Shown here: positions 1 through 9,852 of the stretch, piece by piece
Numbering within the stretch: position 1 is the first letter of the stretch
Layout of the letters: each line of letters begins with the position of its first letter
NCBI RefSeq assembly: GCF_002368415.1
Contig: NZ_AP018290.1
Coordinates: 9,663,717 to 9,727,716 of the forward strand
Source: Calothrix sp. NIES-4105
Lineage (GTDB): Bacteria; Cyanobacteriota; Cyanobacteriia; Cyanobacteriales; Nostocaceae
Length of the DNA stretch: 64,000 bases
Direction: 5' to 3'
Notes under the pieces: generated by a model
What the model saw: the letters and a program-made list of their open reading frames with translations, nothing else
Told to the model about the DNA's origin: nothing
Database searches by the model: none
Made by a program: the position numbers and the translations under genes

Positions 1-1546
1 CTGGTTCAGGGAAATGTTGATGGTAAAGTTGTATATGATTAACTAAATCTTGAACATATCCTTCCAAACATTTGAGATTACCCGATATAAAACCAACAGG
101 ATTATTTATTTCATGAGCTACCCCAGCAACTAATTGTCCTAAAGTAGACATTTTTTCGCTTTGAATAAGTTGAAGTTGAGACTGTTGTAACTCACTCATC
201 GCTTCTTCTAAATTTTTGACGGTTTTTTCAAGCTCTGAGTTGAGTTCACGTAATCGGGTAATATAAACGTAACTAGAAATTCCAATTGTTGAAGCAATCA
301 AAGCTAACATAGGTGATAGTACAGGAATCCACCACCCAAATAAAAAAATAATATAGCTAATAATGCCAATACTTATGATACTTGATAGTAATAGGGTATT
401 AATGCGGATGAGGTAGGACAAAGCTTTTGTATTTCGCCATTTCCAACCAAGAGTGGCTATTAGCAAAACCCATAAAAAAATCCATAGGTACTCTAATGAG
501 TCATGCCAAGTATAAATCGACGGGCGCCCATCCAGCACAGAACTTAATACTTGACTTGCTAACGTTGCCTGAATTTCTACCCCAGGTGTCCTTTCTGGTG
601 TAGACGAAAATCCACGACTGTAAGGTGTATAAAAAGCATCATTTAAACTTTGTGCCTTGGCGCCGATTAATACAATACGGTCGCGCATCAAATCCCCAGA
701 AATGCGTCCCTCAAGAACATCCATGAGCGAAACATAACTGAATGACTTTGCCTGACCACGGTAATTCATTATAATTTGATAGCCGCCAGCATCCGCATTA
801 ATATAGCTACCATCATTTGCCTCAAAAGGATGAAAAATAGTATTTTTGAACTTAATAGAACCATCGGGAGCAGTTTCGGGTTTAATACCTTCTTTTTCCA
901 GATAAGCTGCTGCAAGAACTAAACCCAAACTTGGTAATGGATTCCCTGGTTCAGGAAAAAGCACTCCGCGACGTATCACCCCATCAATATCAACAGTTAT
1001 ATCATTTGAACCTGTTTGACCTTTATCACCAAGTATAGGAGGAGGGTCAATTTTTGAATTAAACCCGTTTTCAACTATCTTTTGAATACCGTAGAGATTA
1101 GGAGTAGTTTTATAAATTTCTAATAGTTCAGCGTGACCTGGTTCGACTGGTAAATTGCGGTATAAATCTAAACCAATTATTCTAGGCTGCTGTTCTTTAA
1201 TTTTATTGATTAACCGAGCTAAATCTTTATCCGCAAAAGGCCATTGTTGAAAGCGCGTTATATCTGACTCTTCAATTCCTATAATTACAAATCTTGTGTC
1301 TACTGGTTCAGCAGGACGCAAGCGAAATCTTATGTCCAAAGCAGCTAATTCCAAAGGTTGAAGCCAACCCAACAATCGAATCCCAATTATCAACCCTGTA
1401 ACACCTGGTGCTATTACCAACGTCCCATGCCATTTACGGCTTGTTTTCGTGATTTTACTGACTATCTTACTGACTTTTTTCGCGCTATCAGATGAATTGG
1501 CGCCGATCTCGAAACGCTTTAACAGCTCGGTATAAAAAGATTTCAT
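1..1546 (-). CDS. CHASE2-domain sensor histidine kinase (3' part cut by window edge)
   Basis: Open reading frame entering from the left edge; its ATG is at 1546-1544. About 515 codons are visible. After a short basic N-terminus there is a hydrophobic stretch and then a CHASE2-type extracellular sensor (LDIRFRLRPAEP near residues 65-80, then VLIGAKAQSLNDAFYTP). Three consecutive membrane segments follow at about residues 355-440, then a coiled coil and a HisKA box, STLGQLVAGVAHEINNP, whose phospho-accepting His is residue 478. The HATPase part lies outside the window. CHASE2 kinases are membrane receptors of unknown ligand. No Shine-Dalgarno is obvious. It lies downstream of two DUF928 genes on the same strand, and a CHAT gene is close by; as I recall, these families co-occur in cyanobacteria, but a functional link is inference. 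Confidence 0.9.
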   Translation of the reverse strand, partial: MKSFYTELLKRFEIGANSSDSAKKVSKIVSKITKTSRKWHGTLVIAPGVTGLIIGIRLLGWLQPLELAALDIRFRLRPAEPVDTRFVIIGIEESDITRFQQWPFADKDLARLINKIKEQQPRIIGLDLYRNLPVEPGHAELLEIYKTTPNLYGIQKIVENGFNSKIDPPPILGDKGQTGSNDITVDIDGVIRRGVLFPEPGNPLPSLGLVLAAAYLEKEGIKPETAPDGSIKFKNTIFHPFEANDGSYINADAGGYQIIMNYRGQAKSFSYVSLMDVLEGRISGDLMRDRIVLIGAKAQSLNDAFYTPYSRGFSSTPERTPGVEIQATLASQVLSSVLDGRPSIYTWHDSLEYLWIFLWVLLIATLGWKWRNTKALSYLIRINTLLLSSIISIGIISYIIFLFGWWIPVLSPMLALIASTIGISSYVYITRLRELNSELEKTVKNLEEAMSELQQSQLQLIQSEKMSTLGQLVAGVAHEINNPVGFISGNLKCLEGYVQDLVNHIQLYHQHFPEP

Positions 1547-1656
1547 TGTCGTCGTTTTTAAGAACCAGTAATCAGTGCCTTGACATTTAAAGCACTTATT
1601 GTTTCTAGTGTTCCCAAAACAGGGGCGTTTATCTTCACACTCGCTTAAAAATATAA

Positions 1657-1687
1657 CCGTAGGATAGGCGTCTCGCCTGTCCTACGG
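1657..1687 (-). terminator. Hairpin with 14-bp stem, probable terminator or REP-like repeat
   Basis: Stem CCGTAGGATAGGCG pairs with CGCCTGTCCTACGG across a TCT loop, with one G-U pair. It lies just after the stop of the DUF928 gene at 1703. There is no long T run, so transcription termination is inferred. Similar GTAGG/CCTAC hairpins recur elsewhere in the window. Confidence 0.55.
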
Positions 1688-1702
1688 CCATATCCGTTGT
1701 AA

Positions 1703-2467
1703 CTAACCTTCGCTTTGGCGCCGTAACTCCTTTGCTACAACATTAGATAACCCAACTTGCTCTAATAAACCACGAAGATACGTAGCATGAAAACGATCTG
1801 GATTACTTAAATATGCTTTAGTTATATTCGATACTGCATCATACCAAATACCTCGTTGCGCGTAAAATATTGCCTTATCTCTAAGAAGCTGTTCAGATGC
1901 CATCTTAGAAAAATCACTCACTTCGGTTGATGGAACGCGCATTATCCGACTTCGCGCGTAAATGCTTAGTGAAGGCCGCTTGACGTTACATACAAGCGAA
2001 ACTGTCCAGCGATACTGTTTACCTACCGTCAACTCTTTAACATGTGCGGGTATTTGCAATTGCACCAAACCTGGTTTATCTACCTTTATTGTTTTGACTA
2101 ATAATGGCTTTGCAACTCCAGGTTCAACCAAAGCAAATTGCATCGGGGTCGAGGGAACTGCCGAAACGTACCAAGAAAATGTTGGACGTTCAGAAATAGT
2201 TAACCCTACATGGTCATTTGGCACCAGTAAATTTAAAGAACCAAACAATCCTTCTGGACAACCGCGCGAACCAGCACCATCAGTTCGTTCTATTGGTCTA
2301 CGTTCTTTAGGGGGAACATAACCTTGGAAGGTATTAGCATAAGCTTTAGAACTTAGCGTAAACGTACTTCCGGGCGCCTGCTCATTCAATGAGTCTAATA
2401 AGCCAAAAGACTGGAGGACTGTAAATGAAGTAGTGACTAAAATTATTTTTAATTTGGTAGAAAACAT
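1703..2467 (-). CDS. DUF928 family protein, paralog 1 (254 aa)
   Basis: A 254-residue protein with a hydrophobic N-terminal segment resembling a signal sequence. The DUF928 hallmark is present: YVPPKERRPIERTDGAGSRG, then a Cys, then an LLVPNDHVGLTISERPTFSW block about 30 residues later. The C-terminal third, beginning near LLRDKAIFYAQRGIWYDAV, is helical and TPR-like. DUF928 is a largely cyanobacterial family without an assigned biochemical role; I make no functional claim beyond probable export. A second paralog of the same length follows upstream at 2549-3313 on the same strand, 81 bp away, so the two probably form one transcription unit. The order DUF928, DUF928, then CHASE2 kinase suggests shared regulation or a surface-sensing role (inference). 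Confidence 0.85.
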   Translation of the reverse strand: MFSTKLKIILVTTSFTVLQSFGLLDSLNEQAPGSTFTLSSKAYANTFQGYVPPKERRPIERTDGAGSRGCPEGLFGSLNLLVPNDHVGLTISERPTFSWYVSAVPSTPMQFALVEPGVAKPLLVKTIKVDKPGLVQLQIPAHVKELTVGKQYRWTVSLVCNVKRPSLSIYARSRIMRVPSTEVSDFSKMASEQLLRDKAIFYAQRGIWYDAVSNITKAYLSNPDRFHATYLRGLLEQVGLSNVVAKELRRQSEG

Positions 2468-2548
2468 CGCGACTGCCAGTTAGGAGTAGGATATAAAGGT
2501 TGATGTTAAGAGGTTAGAAAAAAAGTCCCTAACCTCTGACCCTTACTT

Positions 2549-3313
2549 TTAGTTCGTTGGACGCTGATTTCCTGCGGTTGCAATTTTGTTCAAACCAACT
2601 TGTTTAAGCAATGATGTAAATAATTCAGTTGCTTTTGGATTTGACCTGGAAGATTGCAAATTGTTCAAAATACTCATGCCGTCGTACCAAATACCCTCTT
2701 GAGTATAAGCAAGCGCGCGTTCATTATCATTCCTAGCTCCAGCTAACTTTTGCTTTAACTGCGGAGTTGTTGCAACTCGTTCAATCCAAGCACGCGCGTT
2801 AATATTTTGAGAAGGACGCTTATCGTTACAGACAATTGCTACAGTCCAACGGTACTCTTTCCCAACTCCTAACTCTGGTGCAAGTTCCGGCAACTCAAGC
2901 TTCATAATTCCAGCTTTGTCTGCCTTAAGACGCTTTTGATAAATAGGCTGATTTTGACCTGGCGCCGTTAAAGTGAACACCATTGGTGCAGTTGTCGCAT
3001 TTGAAATATGCCACAAAAAGGTTGGACGCGCCTCGGTTGTACGCGCGGTGTGGTCGCTTGGAGTCAATAAATTCAGCGTTACAGGAATTGAATTAGTGCA
3101 ACCGCGCGCTCCACTTCCTTCAGTGCGCTGCATTCGTCCACGACCATTAGGAGGAACATAGTTACCGAGTTGTGCATGTGCTGATGCATCGCCAATAACT
3201 ACAGGTAAAAACGCTTGCGACTGCGAATTTAATGAAATACTTACTGGAGCGAATGCACCCAGTAATGATAACGAAGCCGCACCTAAAGTTGCGGTAAATT
3301 TACGTTTGGACAT
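2549..3313 (-). CDS. DUF928 family protein, paralog 2 (254 aa)
   Basis: Second DUF928 protein. I chose the ATG at 3313-3311 (MSKRKFTATLG) over an upstream in-frame start at 3349 because AAGAGGTC lies about ten bases before it and a clean signal peptide (hydrophobic to about residue 40, ending near SQAF) starts there. With this start the protein is 254 residues, the same length as its neighbour. The family motif is YVPPNGRGRMQRTEGSGARG followed by Cys, with DHTARTTEARPTFLW further on and a C-terminal helical repeat region (EGIWYDGMSIL). It is probably exported. The two copies diverge clearly in sequence, so the duplication is not recent. Function unknown. Confidence 0.85.
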   Translation of the reverse strand: MSKRKFTATLGAASLSLLGAFAPVSISLNSQSQAFLPVVIGDASAHAQLGNYVPPNGRGRMQRTEGSGARGCTNSIPVTLNLLTPSDHTARTTEARPTFLWHISNATTAPMVFTLTAPGQNQPIYQKRLKADKAGIMKLELPELAPELGVGKEYRWTVAIVCNDKRPSQNINARAWIERVATTPQLKQKLAGARNDNERALAYTQEGIWYDGMSILNNLQSSRSNPKATELFTSLLKQVGLNKIATAGNQRPTN

Positions 3314-3543
3314 ATATTTTGTTGACCTCTTGTTGTAAAAAGCCACCATGAAAATTAAACGATTAACAGTTTTGAATTGATTTATCCATTTATCATGGCT
3401 TATATTAAAGATAGATTTATTACCGTGCTGCGTAATAAAGTTTAAGATTAAACATTACTACCAATCAATACTATTCTGAGTGAATAAAGTCGTAATCAGT
3501 ATTTCCGCCATTTTTATAATAAATTTCTTATAAAGAAAACAAA

Positions 3544-3568
3544 TGTAGAGACGCGATTTATCGCGTCT
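3544..3568. repeat. Dispersed TGTAGAGACGCG hairpin repeat, copy 1
   Basis: TGTAGAGACGCGATTTATCG continuing to CGTCT is an imperfect palindrome. The same element recurs at 13399, 20639, 27358, 36985 (degenerate) and 59074. It lies in the 426-bp gap between divergent genes at 3313 and 3740; nothing else recognisable is in that gap. Confidence 0.7.
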
Positions 3569-3739
3569 AAGAAGTAAGGTGGCTATGCCGCACCTACAAA
3601 ACAATATGAACAGAAATCAGTAATAACACGTATAAAAATAAAGGTCAGCTAAAACAGCATAGATAATTCAATAATTTTACGATTGACTAAAACTAATTGT
3701 GAAAAGTTAGATTATTGGAAAATATTTATTTTATAAAAC

Positions 3740-6310
3740 ATGAGATTTAATATGCGACATACGAGGCTCTACCGCTTTTGCCTCTCGTTATGTATAGGTT
3801 TGCTAGCTTACTTATTCTCACATTTTTTATTTTGGGAAGAAGTAGTACAAGCTGCCCAACCAAGTAGTCATCAAGAAATGCTTGGTTGGGTGGTTGCTTC
3901 CAACAATAAAGATACAACGCAGCAAGACAAAGCATTGCTCCAATACAACTCAGGGCAATACCAAGAAGCGATTAAACTTTGGAACGAAGCACTAAAACAA
4001 ACATCAGACAAAAAAACTCTAGCTACTCTCCATACAAATTTAGGTTCTGCCTATCGTCAAGTCGGTAATTTAGGGCAAGCAATTCAAGCTTGGGAAGAAG
4101 CAATTAAAATCTATAAATCGAGTCAAGACAAAGAAACAACTCGTTTACTTGCACAAGTGCTAACCGAACAAGCGCAAGCTTACAATGCACTAGGACAGTC
4201 GAGAACTGCAGTACCAATACTTGAATCAGCTATTGAAAAAGCCACTAAACATAAAGATTCTAATACCTTAGCCGCAGCTTATGGCGCCTTGGGAAATGCT
4301 CATTTGGCGCTAGGCGAATTTGATGCTGCCATCGCATCGAATAAAAAAAGCTTAGAATTTTCTAGAAGCCTAAAAAATTCAGCTTTCATTGCCACAGCTT
4401 TAAACAACCTTGGTAATGTATACAGCAACCGCTACCAACGTTATTCACTGCAAGCCAACTCAGTGCAACAAGAAGGTGATGATAAAGAAGTTGCGCGGTT
4501 AAATGGTTTAATGCAACAAGACTTGGTAGCAGCAAAACAAGCTTACGAGCAGAGTATTGATGCTAGCAGAGCTACTGGTGGAATTCAGCAAGCAAAAGCA
4601 ATGCTTAACAGAGCGCGCATCAGCGAGCTTTCGGAACCTTCTTCACAGGACAAAATTAATCAATACCGTTCTGAAGCGATGGTATTATTAGATTCCGTTC
4701 CTGATTCACGCTCCAAAGCATATGCCCTAATTAACTTGGCAGAAAGTTTAAGTGCTTCTGACTCGCAATTAAAAATCCAGAACTTAGAAAAAGCCATTGC
4801 AACATCACGACATCTATCTGACCAGCGAGCAGAATCTTTTGCCTTAACAGCATTAGGCGCCATTTACGAAAAAATGGGCAATTTGGCTAAAGCTATGGAA
4901 TTAACGCAGCAAGCACAATTCGCAGCACAGCAAGTTTACGCCGCCGACAGCCTTTACCGCGCGCAAGCACAAGCAGGACGAATATATAATGCTCAAGGTC
5001 AACGCGAAGCAGCTATTACATCATATCGAGGCGCCATTGGTTCACTGCAAAGCATTCGTGGAGATATTGCAGTTGCCAGCAAAGACCTACAATTTGATCT
5101 GCGCGACTCAGTAGAACCTGTATATCGTGAACTCATGGCACTGCTTTTAGAAGATGGGGAAAAAGTTAAAGGTCAAGGGGAATCAAAAATCAAAAATCAA
5201 AAATCAAAAATCTCCGAAGTGCTTCAAGTCTCCGAACTACTACAATTAAACGAACTGCAAAACTTTTTTGGAGACGAATGCGTAACTGTCGCGCGTAATT
5301 CTACATCAAGTGCAGAATTAGTAGATAGCAGCAAAGATACAGCATTCATTCACTCAGTTGTTCTCGACCAAAAAACTCATATATTATTACGCCTAAGCAA
5401 CGGTACTCTCAAAAGCTATCCAGTTGCAATATCTGCTACCGAACTAGCTAAAAACATCGACCGCTTGCGCTACACCCTCGAAAATATCTCCACCGATGAA
5501 TACCTTGCTGAAGCGCAAAAAATCTATGATTTGCTAATTCGTCCAATGGCAGATGATTTAGCGCAAGCTAATCCTAAAACACTCGTCTTCGTTAACGACG
5601 GTGTACTGCGAAACATTCCAATGGCAGCACTACACGACGGCAAACAGTTCCTAATAGAGAAATATGCTGTAGCCACTACGTTAGGATTAAATTTAACACC
5701 AAACAACACACCAATAACGCGCAATGCTAAAGCTGCGATATTTGGTTTAAGCGTAGAAATTCCGCCCTTCGCACCATTACCCAACGTCAAATTTGAGACA
5801 GAAGGCTTAGAAAAAATACTTGGTGGCAAACGCTTTATCGACAAAGAATTTACTCTCGCAAACCTGCAAAAACAAATCGATAAAAACGGTTATCCCATCA
5901 TTCACCTAGCAACTCATGGTAAATTTGGCGCCGATACCGAAAGCACTTTCTTACAACTTTACGACCAACGAGTATCACTTAATGAGTTCGAGGCAGTATT
6001 ACGTCGCAGTAAAAAACCAATTGACCTATTAACATTAAGCGCTTGCCAAACAGCCGCAGGAGACAGTCGTGCAACACTAGGTCTAGCAGGAGTAGCACTG
6101 CGCGCGGGAGTCCAAAGCACTCTAGCAACTCTATGGTTCGTCAACGACGCTGACACCGTACCACTAATTCAAAACTTCTACAAACAAATTCAAAAACCAG
6201 GAGTTAACAAAGCCGAAGCACTTCGTACTGCACAACTCAAAATCATTAACGACGCCAACGGACACCCAGCAATTTGGTCGCCATTTGTACTAGTAGGTAA
6301 CTGGCAGTAA
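3740..6310 (+). CDS. TPR-CHAT domain protein, secreted caspase-like peptidase (856 aa)
   Basis: An N-terminal hydrophobic segment (residues about 10-30) looks like a signal peptide or anchor. A second ATG at 3752 (MRHTRLYRF) is equally plausible as start. Residues about 60-440 are TPR repeats (for example TLHTNLGSAYRQVGNLGQAI). The C-terminal third is a CHAT domain, a clan CD caspase-like fold, with the expected catalytic dyad: His726 in IIHLATHG and Cys769 in LSACQTAAG. CHAT proteases act in bacterial protein-cleavage and conflict systems; the substrate here is unknown. Residues about 481-491 come from an ATCAAAA-type tandem repeat that expanded in frame between the TPR and CHAT parts. A decayed paralog is at 27397-29920. 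Its position beside DUF928 genes suggests a shared surface or secretion context (inference). Confidence 0.9.
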   Translation: MRFNMRHTRLYRFCLSLCIGLLAYLFSHFLFWEEVVQAAQPSSHQEMLGWVVASNNKDTTQQDKALLQYNSGQYQEAIKLWNEALKQTSDKKTLATLHTNLGSAYRQVGNLGQAIQAWEEAIKIYKSSQDKETTRLLAQVLTEQAQAYNALGQSRTAVPILESAIEKATKHKDSNTLAAAYGALGNAHLALGEFDAAIASNKKSLEFSRSLKNSAFIATALNNLGNVYSNRYQRYSLQANSVQQEGDDKEVARLNGLMQQDLVAAKQAYEQSIDASRATGGIQQAKAMLNRARISELSEPSSQDKINQYRSEAMVLLDSVPDSRSKAYALINLAESLSASDSQLKIQNLEKAIATSRHLSDQRAESFALTALGAIYEKMGNLAKAMELTQQAQFAAQQVYAADSLYRAQAQAGRIYNAQGQREAAITSYRGAIGSLQSIRGDIAVASKDLQFDLRDSVEPVYRELMALLLEDGEKVKGQGESKIKNQKSKISEVLQVSELLQLNELQNFFGDECVTVARNSTSSAELVDSSKDTAFIHSVVLDQKTHILLRLSNGTLKSYPVAISATELAKNIDRLRYTLENISTDEYLAEAQKIYDLLIRPMADDLAQANPKTLVFVNDGVLRNIPMAALHDGKQFLIEKYAVATTLGLNLTPNNTPITRNAKAAIFGLSVEIPPFAPLPNVKFETEGLEKILGGKRFIDKEFTLANLQKQIDKNGYPIIHLATHGKFGADTESTFLQLYDQRVSLNEFEAVLRRSKKPIDLLTLSACQTAAGDSRATLGLAGVALRAGVQSTLATLWFVNDADTVPLIQNFYKQIQKPGVNKAEALRTAQLKIINDANGHPAIWSPFVLVGNWQ

Positions 6311-6318
6311 ACCCTCTT

Positions 6319-6430
6319 CTTTTCCCCCCTTTGTGCCCTTTGTGTTCTTCGTGGTTTATCTCTTTAAACAACCACAAAGGCACAAAGGACACAAAGAAAG
6401 AGAAGAAAGAAAAGAAAAAGAAACTTGTCT
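6319..6430. repeat. MITE-like inverted repeat, copy A
   Basis: The arms CCTTTGTGCCCTTTGTG and CACAAAGGCACAAAGG are inverted around GGTTTATCTCTTTAAA, followed by a purine-rich AAAGAAAGAGAAG tail. A near-identical copy lies at 55183-55290. It sits directly after the CHAT gene stop, so it may also act as a terminator. Any reading frame through it is an artefact of the repeat. Confidence 0.8.
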
Positions 6431-6826
6431 GTACACGGTAGCGCATTTTCGGGCGGTAGTGGGGGGTTTCCTGGCGCCGCGAGTCCCGCAAGTGGCGTTA
6501 CACAGAGTAAGAGGGAACAGAGGTTTTTACAACTTAGTAATACAAAAGTACATTGATAATTTCTTAGATAAGAATGGGAATCATAAATCTAAGAGTTAAA
6601 ATTTAAAGATTATGAAAAATAAAAGAGCGCTTATTACTTTAATACTGCTAGTTATTAATTTTGATGATAACTCTGAAACTTTTTTGAATTCTTTTAAGTT
6701 AAAGCCATAGTTCGCAGTTGAGAAAATAATTAGGGCAAGCGCAATGCCTGCCCTAGATTTAGTATATTTAAGTATATTTTTTGACTCTATTACATTCGAT
6801 ATACCGCCAACAATAACCTTAAGTAT

Positions 6827-6931
6827 TTATTTAGCTTTAGGTACTGTCCAACAAATGCCCGAAGATAGTGTGATGCTTGCGATAGAAGCAATAATGATAA
6901 TTTGATAAACTTCACTTAAACTAAAAGTCAT
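6827..6931 (-). CDS. Small single-pass membrane peptide (34 aa), hypothetical
   Basis: ATG at 6931-6929 with a good Shine-Dalgarno, GAGGTAAAGACA directly before it. The 34-residue product has one hydrophobic segment (residues about 8-24, rich in Ile, Ala and Ser) and ends WTVPKAK. It is the only supported gene in the 940-bp stretch between 6310 and 7250; the remainder holds the repeat at 6319 and a small GGGCA hairpin near 6731-6753. The size and topology resemble small subunits of photosynthetic or NDH complexes, but I do not recognise the sequence and assign no function. Confidence 0.45.
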   Translation of the reverse strand: MTFSLSEVYQIIIIASIASITLSSGICWTVPKAK

Positions 6932-7249
6932 TGTCTTTACCTCAATTTTGAATTCCTAGAATATCTTCAACGGTTGCCAGCTATTTTGCTGATAAAATGT
7001 TGTGATTTACATTTATTTTATATGTGAGCGAAATCACACAATCATTCATCATCTACCATAAGTAAAACTTTTTTATTCAGAATCTACAAGTTAATTACTA
7101 TACAACTAAAGAATTTAATTTTGTAAACATTATTTACGTAATTATTGATTATCAGTGAGTAATCACTATCATTTGGTATTGCCTAAGTATTTTGGCAATA
7201 CAGGGAAAGGCATTACTTTGACAGAAGCGTATTTTAACTACTTCCAGCA

Positions 7250-8800
7250 TTAGAATGATTTGATTAGAAGTTTATCTTTTAATATATAATGAGTCCCGGC
7301 GCCGTTTTCAAATGTTTTTGTATAATATTTGCTAATTGGGGTGTCTACGTAATTGCGAATCATTCTAGATTTACAAAATAAAGCTTGTTCAGGACGGTAA
7401 TTTTTAAAGACTGAGATAAACTGCTCGCGCGTGATACTGTTTGAGTTCAGTCTGATATGCGATAATACAGCTACTTCTGGTGGAACACGTAAACCAGAAT
7501 AAAATGCATAAATAGGGCAGTCTGTAAATATCCATTGCGTATTTTGTTTATGCTTTAAAACAATATTCAGTAATTCAACTTTTTCTTGACTCTGTTGGAT
7601 ATATTTATTATTTTCCAGCGTTATAATACTGAGTTTGATTGGAATACAAATCAGCGATAATATTAATAAATAGGCTGGTAGTTTCAATAATGATATTTTG
7701 AAATTATTTGAAAGATTATTTTGCTTTGTTTGTAAACTTTTACGTTTGATTATATAATCAAGTGCTAATTTTACTCCATAGGTAGCTAGCCAAGTTAGCG
7801 GGATTGAAATTAATATATAATGATGATACCAAACAGGTTTATGAGTCAGGATAAGTAAAAAAGCTGTTAATAGCCAGATAATTGGAAAAGCTTTATTCCA
7901 TGCGCGTTTTTTGAAAATAATAATTATTGTCGGAATTGCAAAGAGTAGATAATCAAAATCTTGAAGCAAAAATAACAGTGTTAGTTTCATACTCTTTGCT
8001 AGAGTAAACCCTGTTTTTACACTTTCATCAAAATGAGAGTCAAATAGTTGTTCAAAACTCAATGAATTGTAAATCAAACCAATTATTATAAAAACACATA
8101 TACAAGAGGCTAGCCAAGAAATAACATCAATAAATATATGTTTTTTTGTCTGCCAAGAATGTTTTTCAAAGCTGATATTAATTAATTCTAATATAATCAA
8201 TGGAATTAAAAACGCAGTAAATAATTTTATTTGCAAAGACAGTGCTAAAAAAGTACCAGATATTGTAATTAAGCTTTTTGATAATTTCTGCCTATACAGC
8301 ATTAACATATAAATCGACATCATTGCCATTGCTAATGCTGGCTGCCCTATCATTGCAGAAACACTAACTCTCAGAAAATTGCAAGATATAGCTAATAAAA
8401 AGGCGCCATAACAAGCAGTAACGTTTCCTACATAAAGACGCAAAGTTTGGCAGAAAGACCAAATAAGTATTGTTGAAAACCCCAGGACTAAAAGCCGTGC
8501 AGAAAGTATCGACTCACCAAACCAACGGAACCAATATGCAAAAATAATCGTTGAAAGCGGTGGTTGGTCATTCCATATTTGTGTGTATAAAGCGAATCCT
8601 TGCAAGTGAAGAGAAGCTTTTATCAATTCAATTCCTTCATCACTTGAATCGAATTGAAACACTTGTTCAATCGGCATGAAGCAAATTGCAAAAATAAAAA
8701 ATGAGGCAGGTATTATAAAATTGAATAATAAAAAGCTTTTTAACTTATCTAAATTTATTTGATACATATAAATATTTTTATAATTTGCATAGTATGCCAT
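7250..8800 (-). CDS. GT39/ArnT-like membrane glycosyltransferase (about 516 aa)
   Basis: A polytopic membrane protein with roughly ten hydrophobic segments. The first loop carries FDSSDEGIELIKASLHLQG and WNDQPPLSTI, which fits the acidic motif loop of the PMT/ArnT (GT39/GT83-like) superfamily of lipid-linked sugar transferases. A soluble C-terminal part follows the last membrane span near residue 400. The likely role is transfer of a sugar from a polyprenyl carrier at the outer face of the plasma membrane; acceptor unknown. The start is uncertain: ATG at 8800 or 8767, or a TTG further out. It is very AT-rich (many Ile, Asn and Lys codons) compared with its neighbours, yet contains GGCGCC sites, so it is not obviously recent. 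Confidence 0.7.
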   Translation of the reverse strand: MAYYANYKNIYMYQINLDKLKSFLLFNFIIPASFFIFAICFMPIEQVFQFDSSDEGIELIKASLHLQGFALYTQIWNDQPPLSTIIFAYWFRWFGESILSARLLVLGFSTILIWSFCQTLRLYVGNVTACYGAFLLAISCNFLRVSVSAMIGQPALAMAMMSIYMLMLYRQKLSKSLITISGTFLALSLQIKLFTAFLIPLIILELINISFEKHSWQTKKHIFIDVISWLASCICVFIIIGLIYNSLSFEQLFDSHFDESVKTGFTLAKSMKLTLLFLLQDFDYLLFAIPTIIIIFKKRAWNKAFPIIWLLTAFLLILTHKPVWYHHYILISIPLTWLATYGVKLALDYIIKRKSLQTKQNNLSNNFKISLLKLPAYLLILSLICIPIKLSIITLENNKYIQQSQEKVELLNIVLKHKQNTQWIFTDCPIYAFYSGLRVPPEVAVLSHIRLNSNSITREQFISVFKNYRPEQALFCKSRMIRNYVDTPISKYYTKTFENGAGTHYILKDKLLIKSF

Positions 8801-8916
8801 ACTATACAAACAAAATACTGTTTATTATATAATTTTACATAGTCAGAGGCGCCTCCGATCAAATTTTTATTTAGAACATAAATATTACTTGATTGGCGCC
8901 AACTCAAAGGTGGCAC

Positions 8917-9504
8917 CTATTCCACAGCAACTTCGGGTTCTGTAATAACTGCTTGTTTGAGGTTTTCTTGCAAAATATCTAAAACAACTTGCGGATCAGT
9001 TCTTTGCTGCATCACCTCAGCTTCTGGGTCGTGACGATTTTTGACGTTGGGTAAGTCATTTCGTAATTCTTCGACTAGTGCAATTAGCTTGGCAACTTTC
9101 TGCTCTGTGAGCAGGTTAAGTTGTAACATTAAATGAGAGTTTTTAGTGCCCAGTTCCTCTTGACGAGCTTGATAAATAAGCACACCTGTGGAAATTAAAA
9201 GCGAAGCAACGTCAATTCCTTGTTCGTGTAAATCAAATCTGGGAAACTCCCATGTTAAAGCACCTATATTTGCAAGATGGCTGCAAATACCCCAAGCAGT
9301 GAAAAAAATAATTTCAGCATAAAGAAACCACGGTTTACCAAAAGTAGCAGCAATTTTTTCTAAAATACGTTGATGAGCTGGAACACTTTCTTCGTAGTGG
9401 GCATGGAGAGCAATGATTGCCTCTATGTTCTTTAACACATGTTCAGGTAATGCTTCCATATCTTGAATATTAAAACGAGTTTGTTGTTTAGTTTTTACAT
9501 TCAT
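8917..9504 (-). CDS. DUF1003 membrane protein (195 aa)
   Basis: A DUF1003 protein: a charged N-terminus, then two membrane helices (FLYAEIIFFTAWGICSHL and VASLLISTGVLIYQARQ) separated by the short loop with FPRFDLHEQGID, and a long C-terminal coiled region. This matches the usual two-helix DUF1003 layout, with Q-x-R-Q-E-E at the end of the second helix. Function of the family is not established. I start at ATG 9504 (MNVKTKQQTRF); an upstream start at 9549 would add 15 residues with no family resemblance. It stands alone, with a gap to its divergent neighbour at 9853. Confidence 0.8.
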   Translation of the reverse strand: MNVKTKQQTRFNIQDMEALPEHVLKNIEAIIALHAHYEESVPAHQRILEKIAATFGKPWFLYAEIIFFTAWGICSHLANIGALTWEFPRFDLHEQGIDVASLLISTGVLIYQARQEELGTKNSHLMLQLNLLTEQKVAKLIALVEELRNDLPNVKNRHDPEAEVMQQRTDPQVVLDILQENLKQAVITEPEVAVE

Positions 9505-9852
9505 AGTTTTGATGATGTTCCAATTCAGTCTGTTTTTCAAAATTAGCAAATATTATTACTAATAACAGCGATTTAATACTATAGCTCCATGTGTTTTGAA
9601 TAAACTTAATTTTTCTTTTACCAACATTATTAAACGCAATACAGTAACTTCACCTGTATCGCACGGTAGAAATAATGACTTTCCTGCCTTGAGATGGGCG
9701 CCAATACGTCAAAGTTTCCTATACAGGGTGGGCGCTTGCCAATCAAGCAAGACTATTTTCATCAAAACTTGATGTTTCTCAGAATCAAAATCAATTTTGA
9801 TGCGTCACTTAATCTATCAACTCCCAGTAATATTCCCTTTATAAGGTGATTT
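9505..9852. other. Intergenic region, divergent promoters expected
   Basis: There is no gene here. It holds the upstream regions of the divergent DUF1003 and COP23-family genes. A GGGCGCCAATACG / GGGTGGGCGCTTGCC stretch near 9698-9740 looks like a degraded dispersed repeat. The Shine-Dalgarno AAGGTGATTT precedes the ATG at 9853. Confidence 0.4.

Noticed and set aside
6333-6599. 88-codon plus-strand frame after the CHAT gene
   Set aside because: It starts inside the MITE-like repeat and translates its purine tail; the same artefact occurs at 55201-55434.
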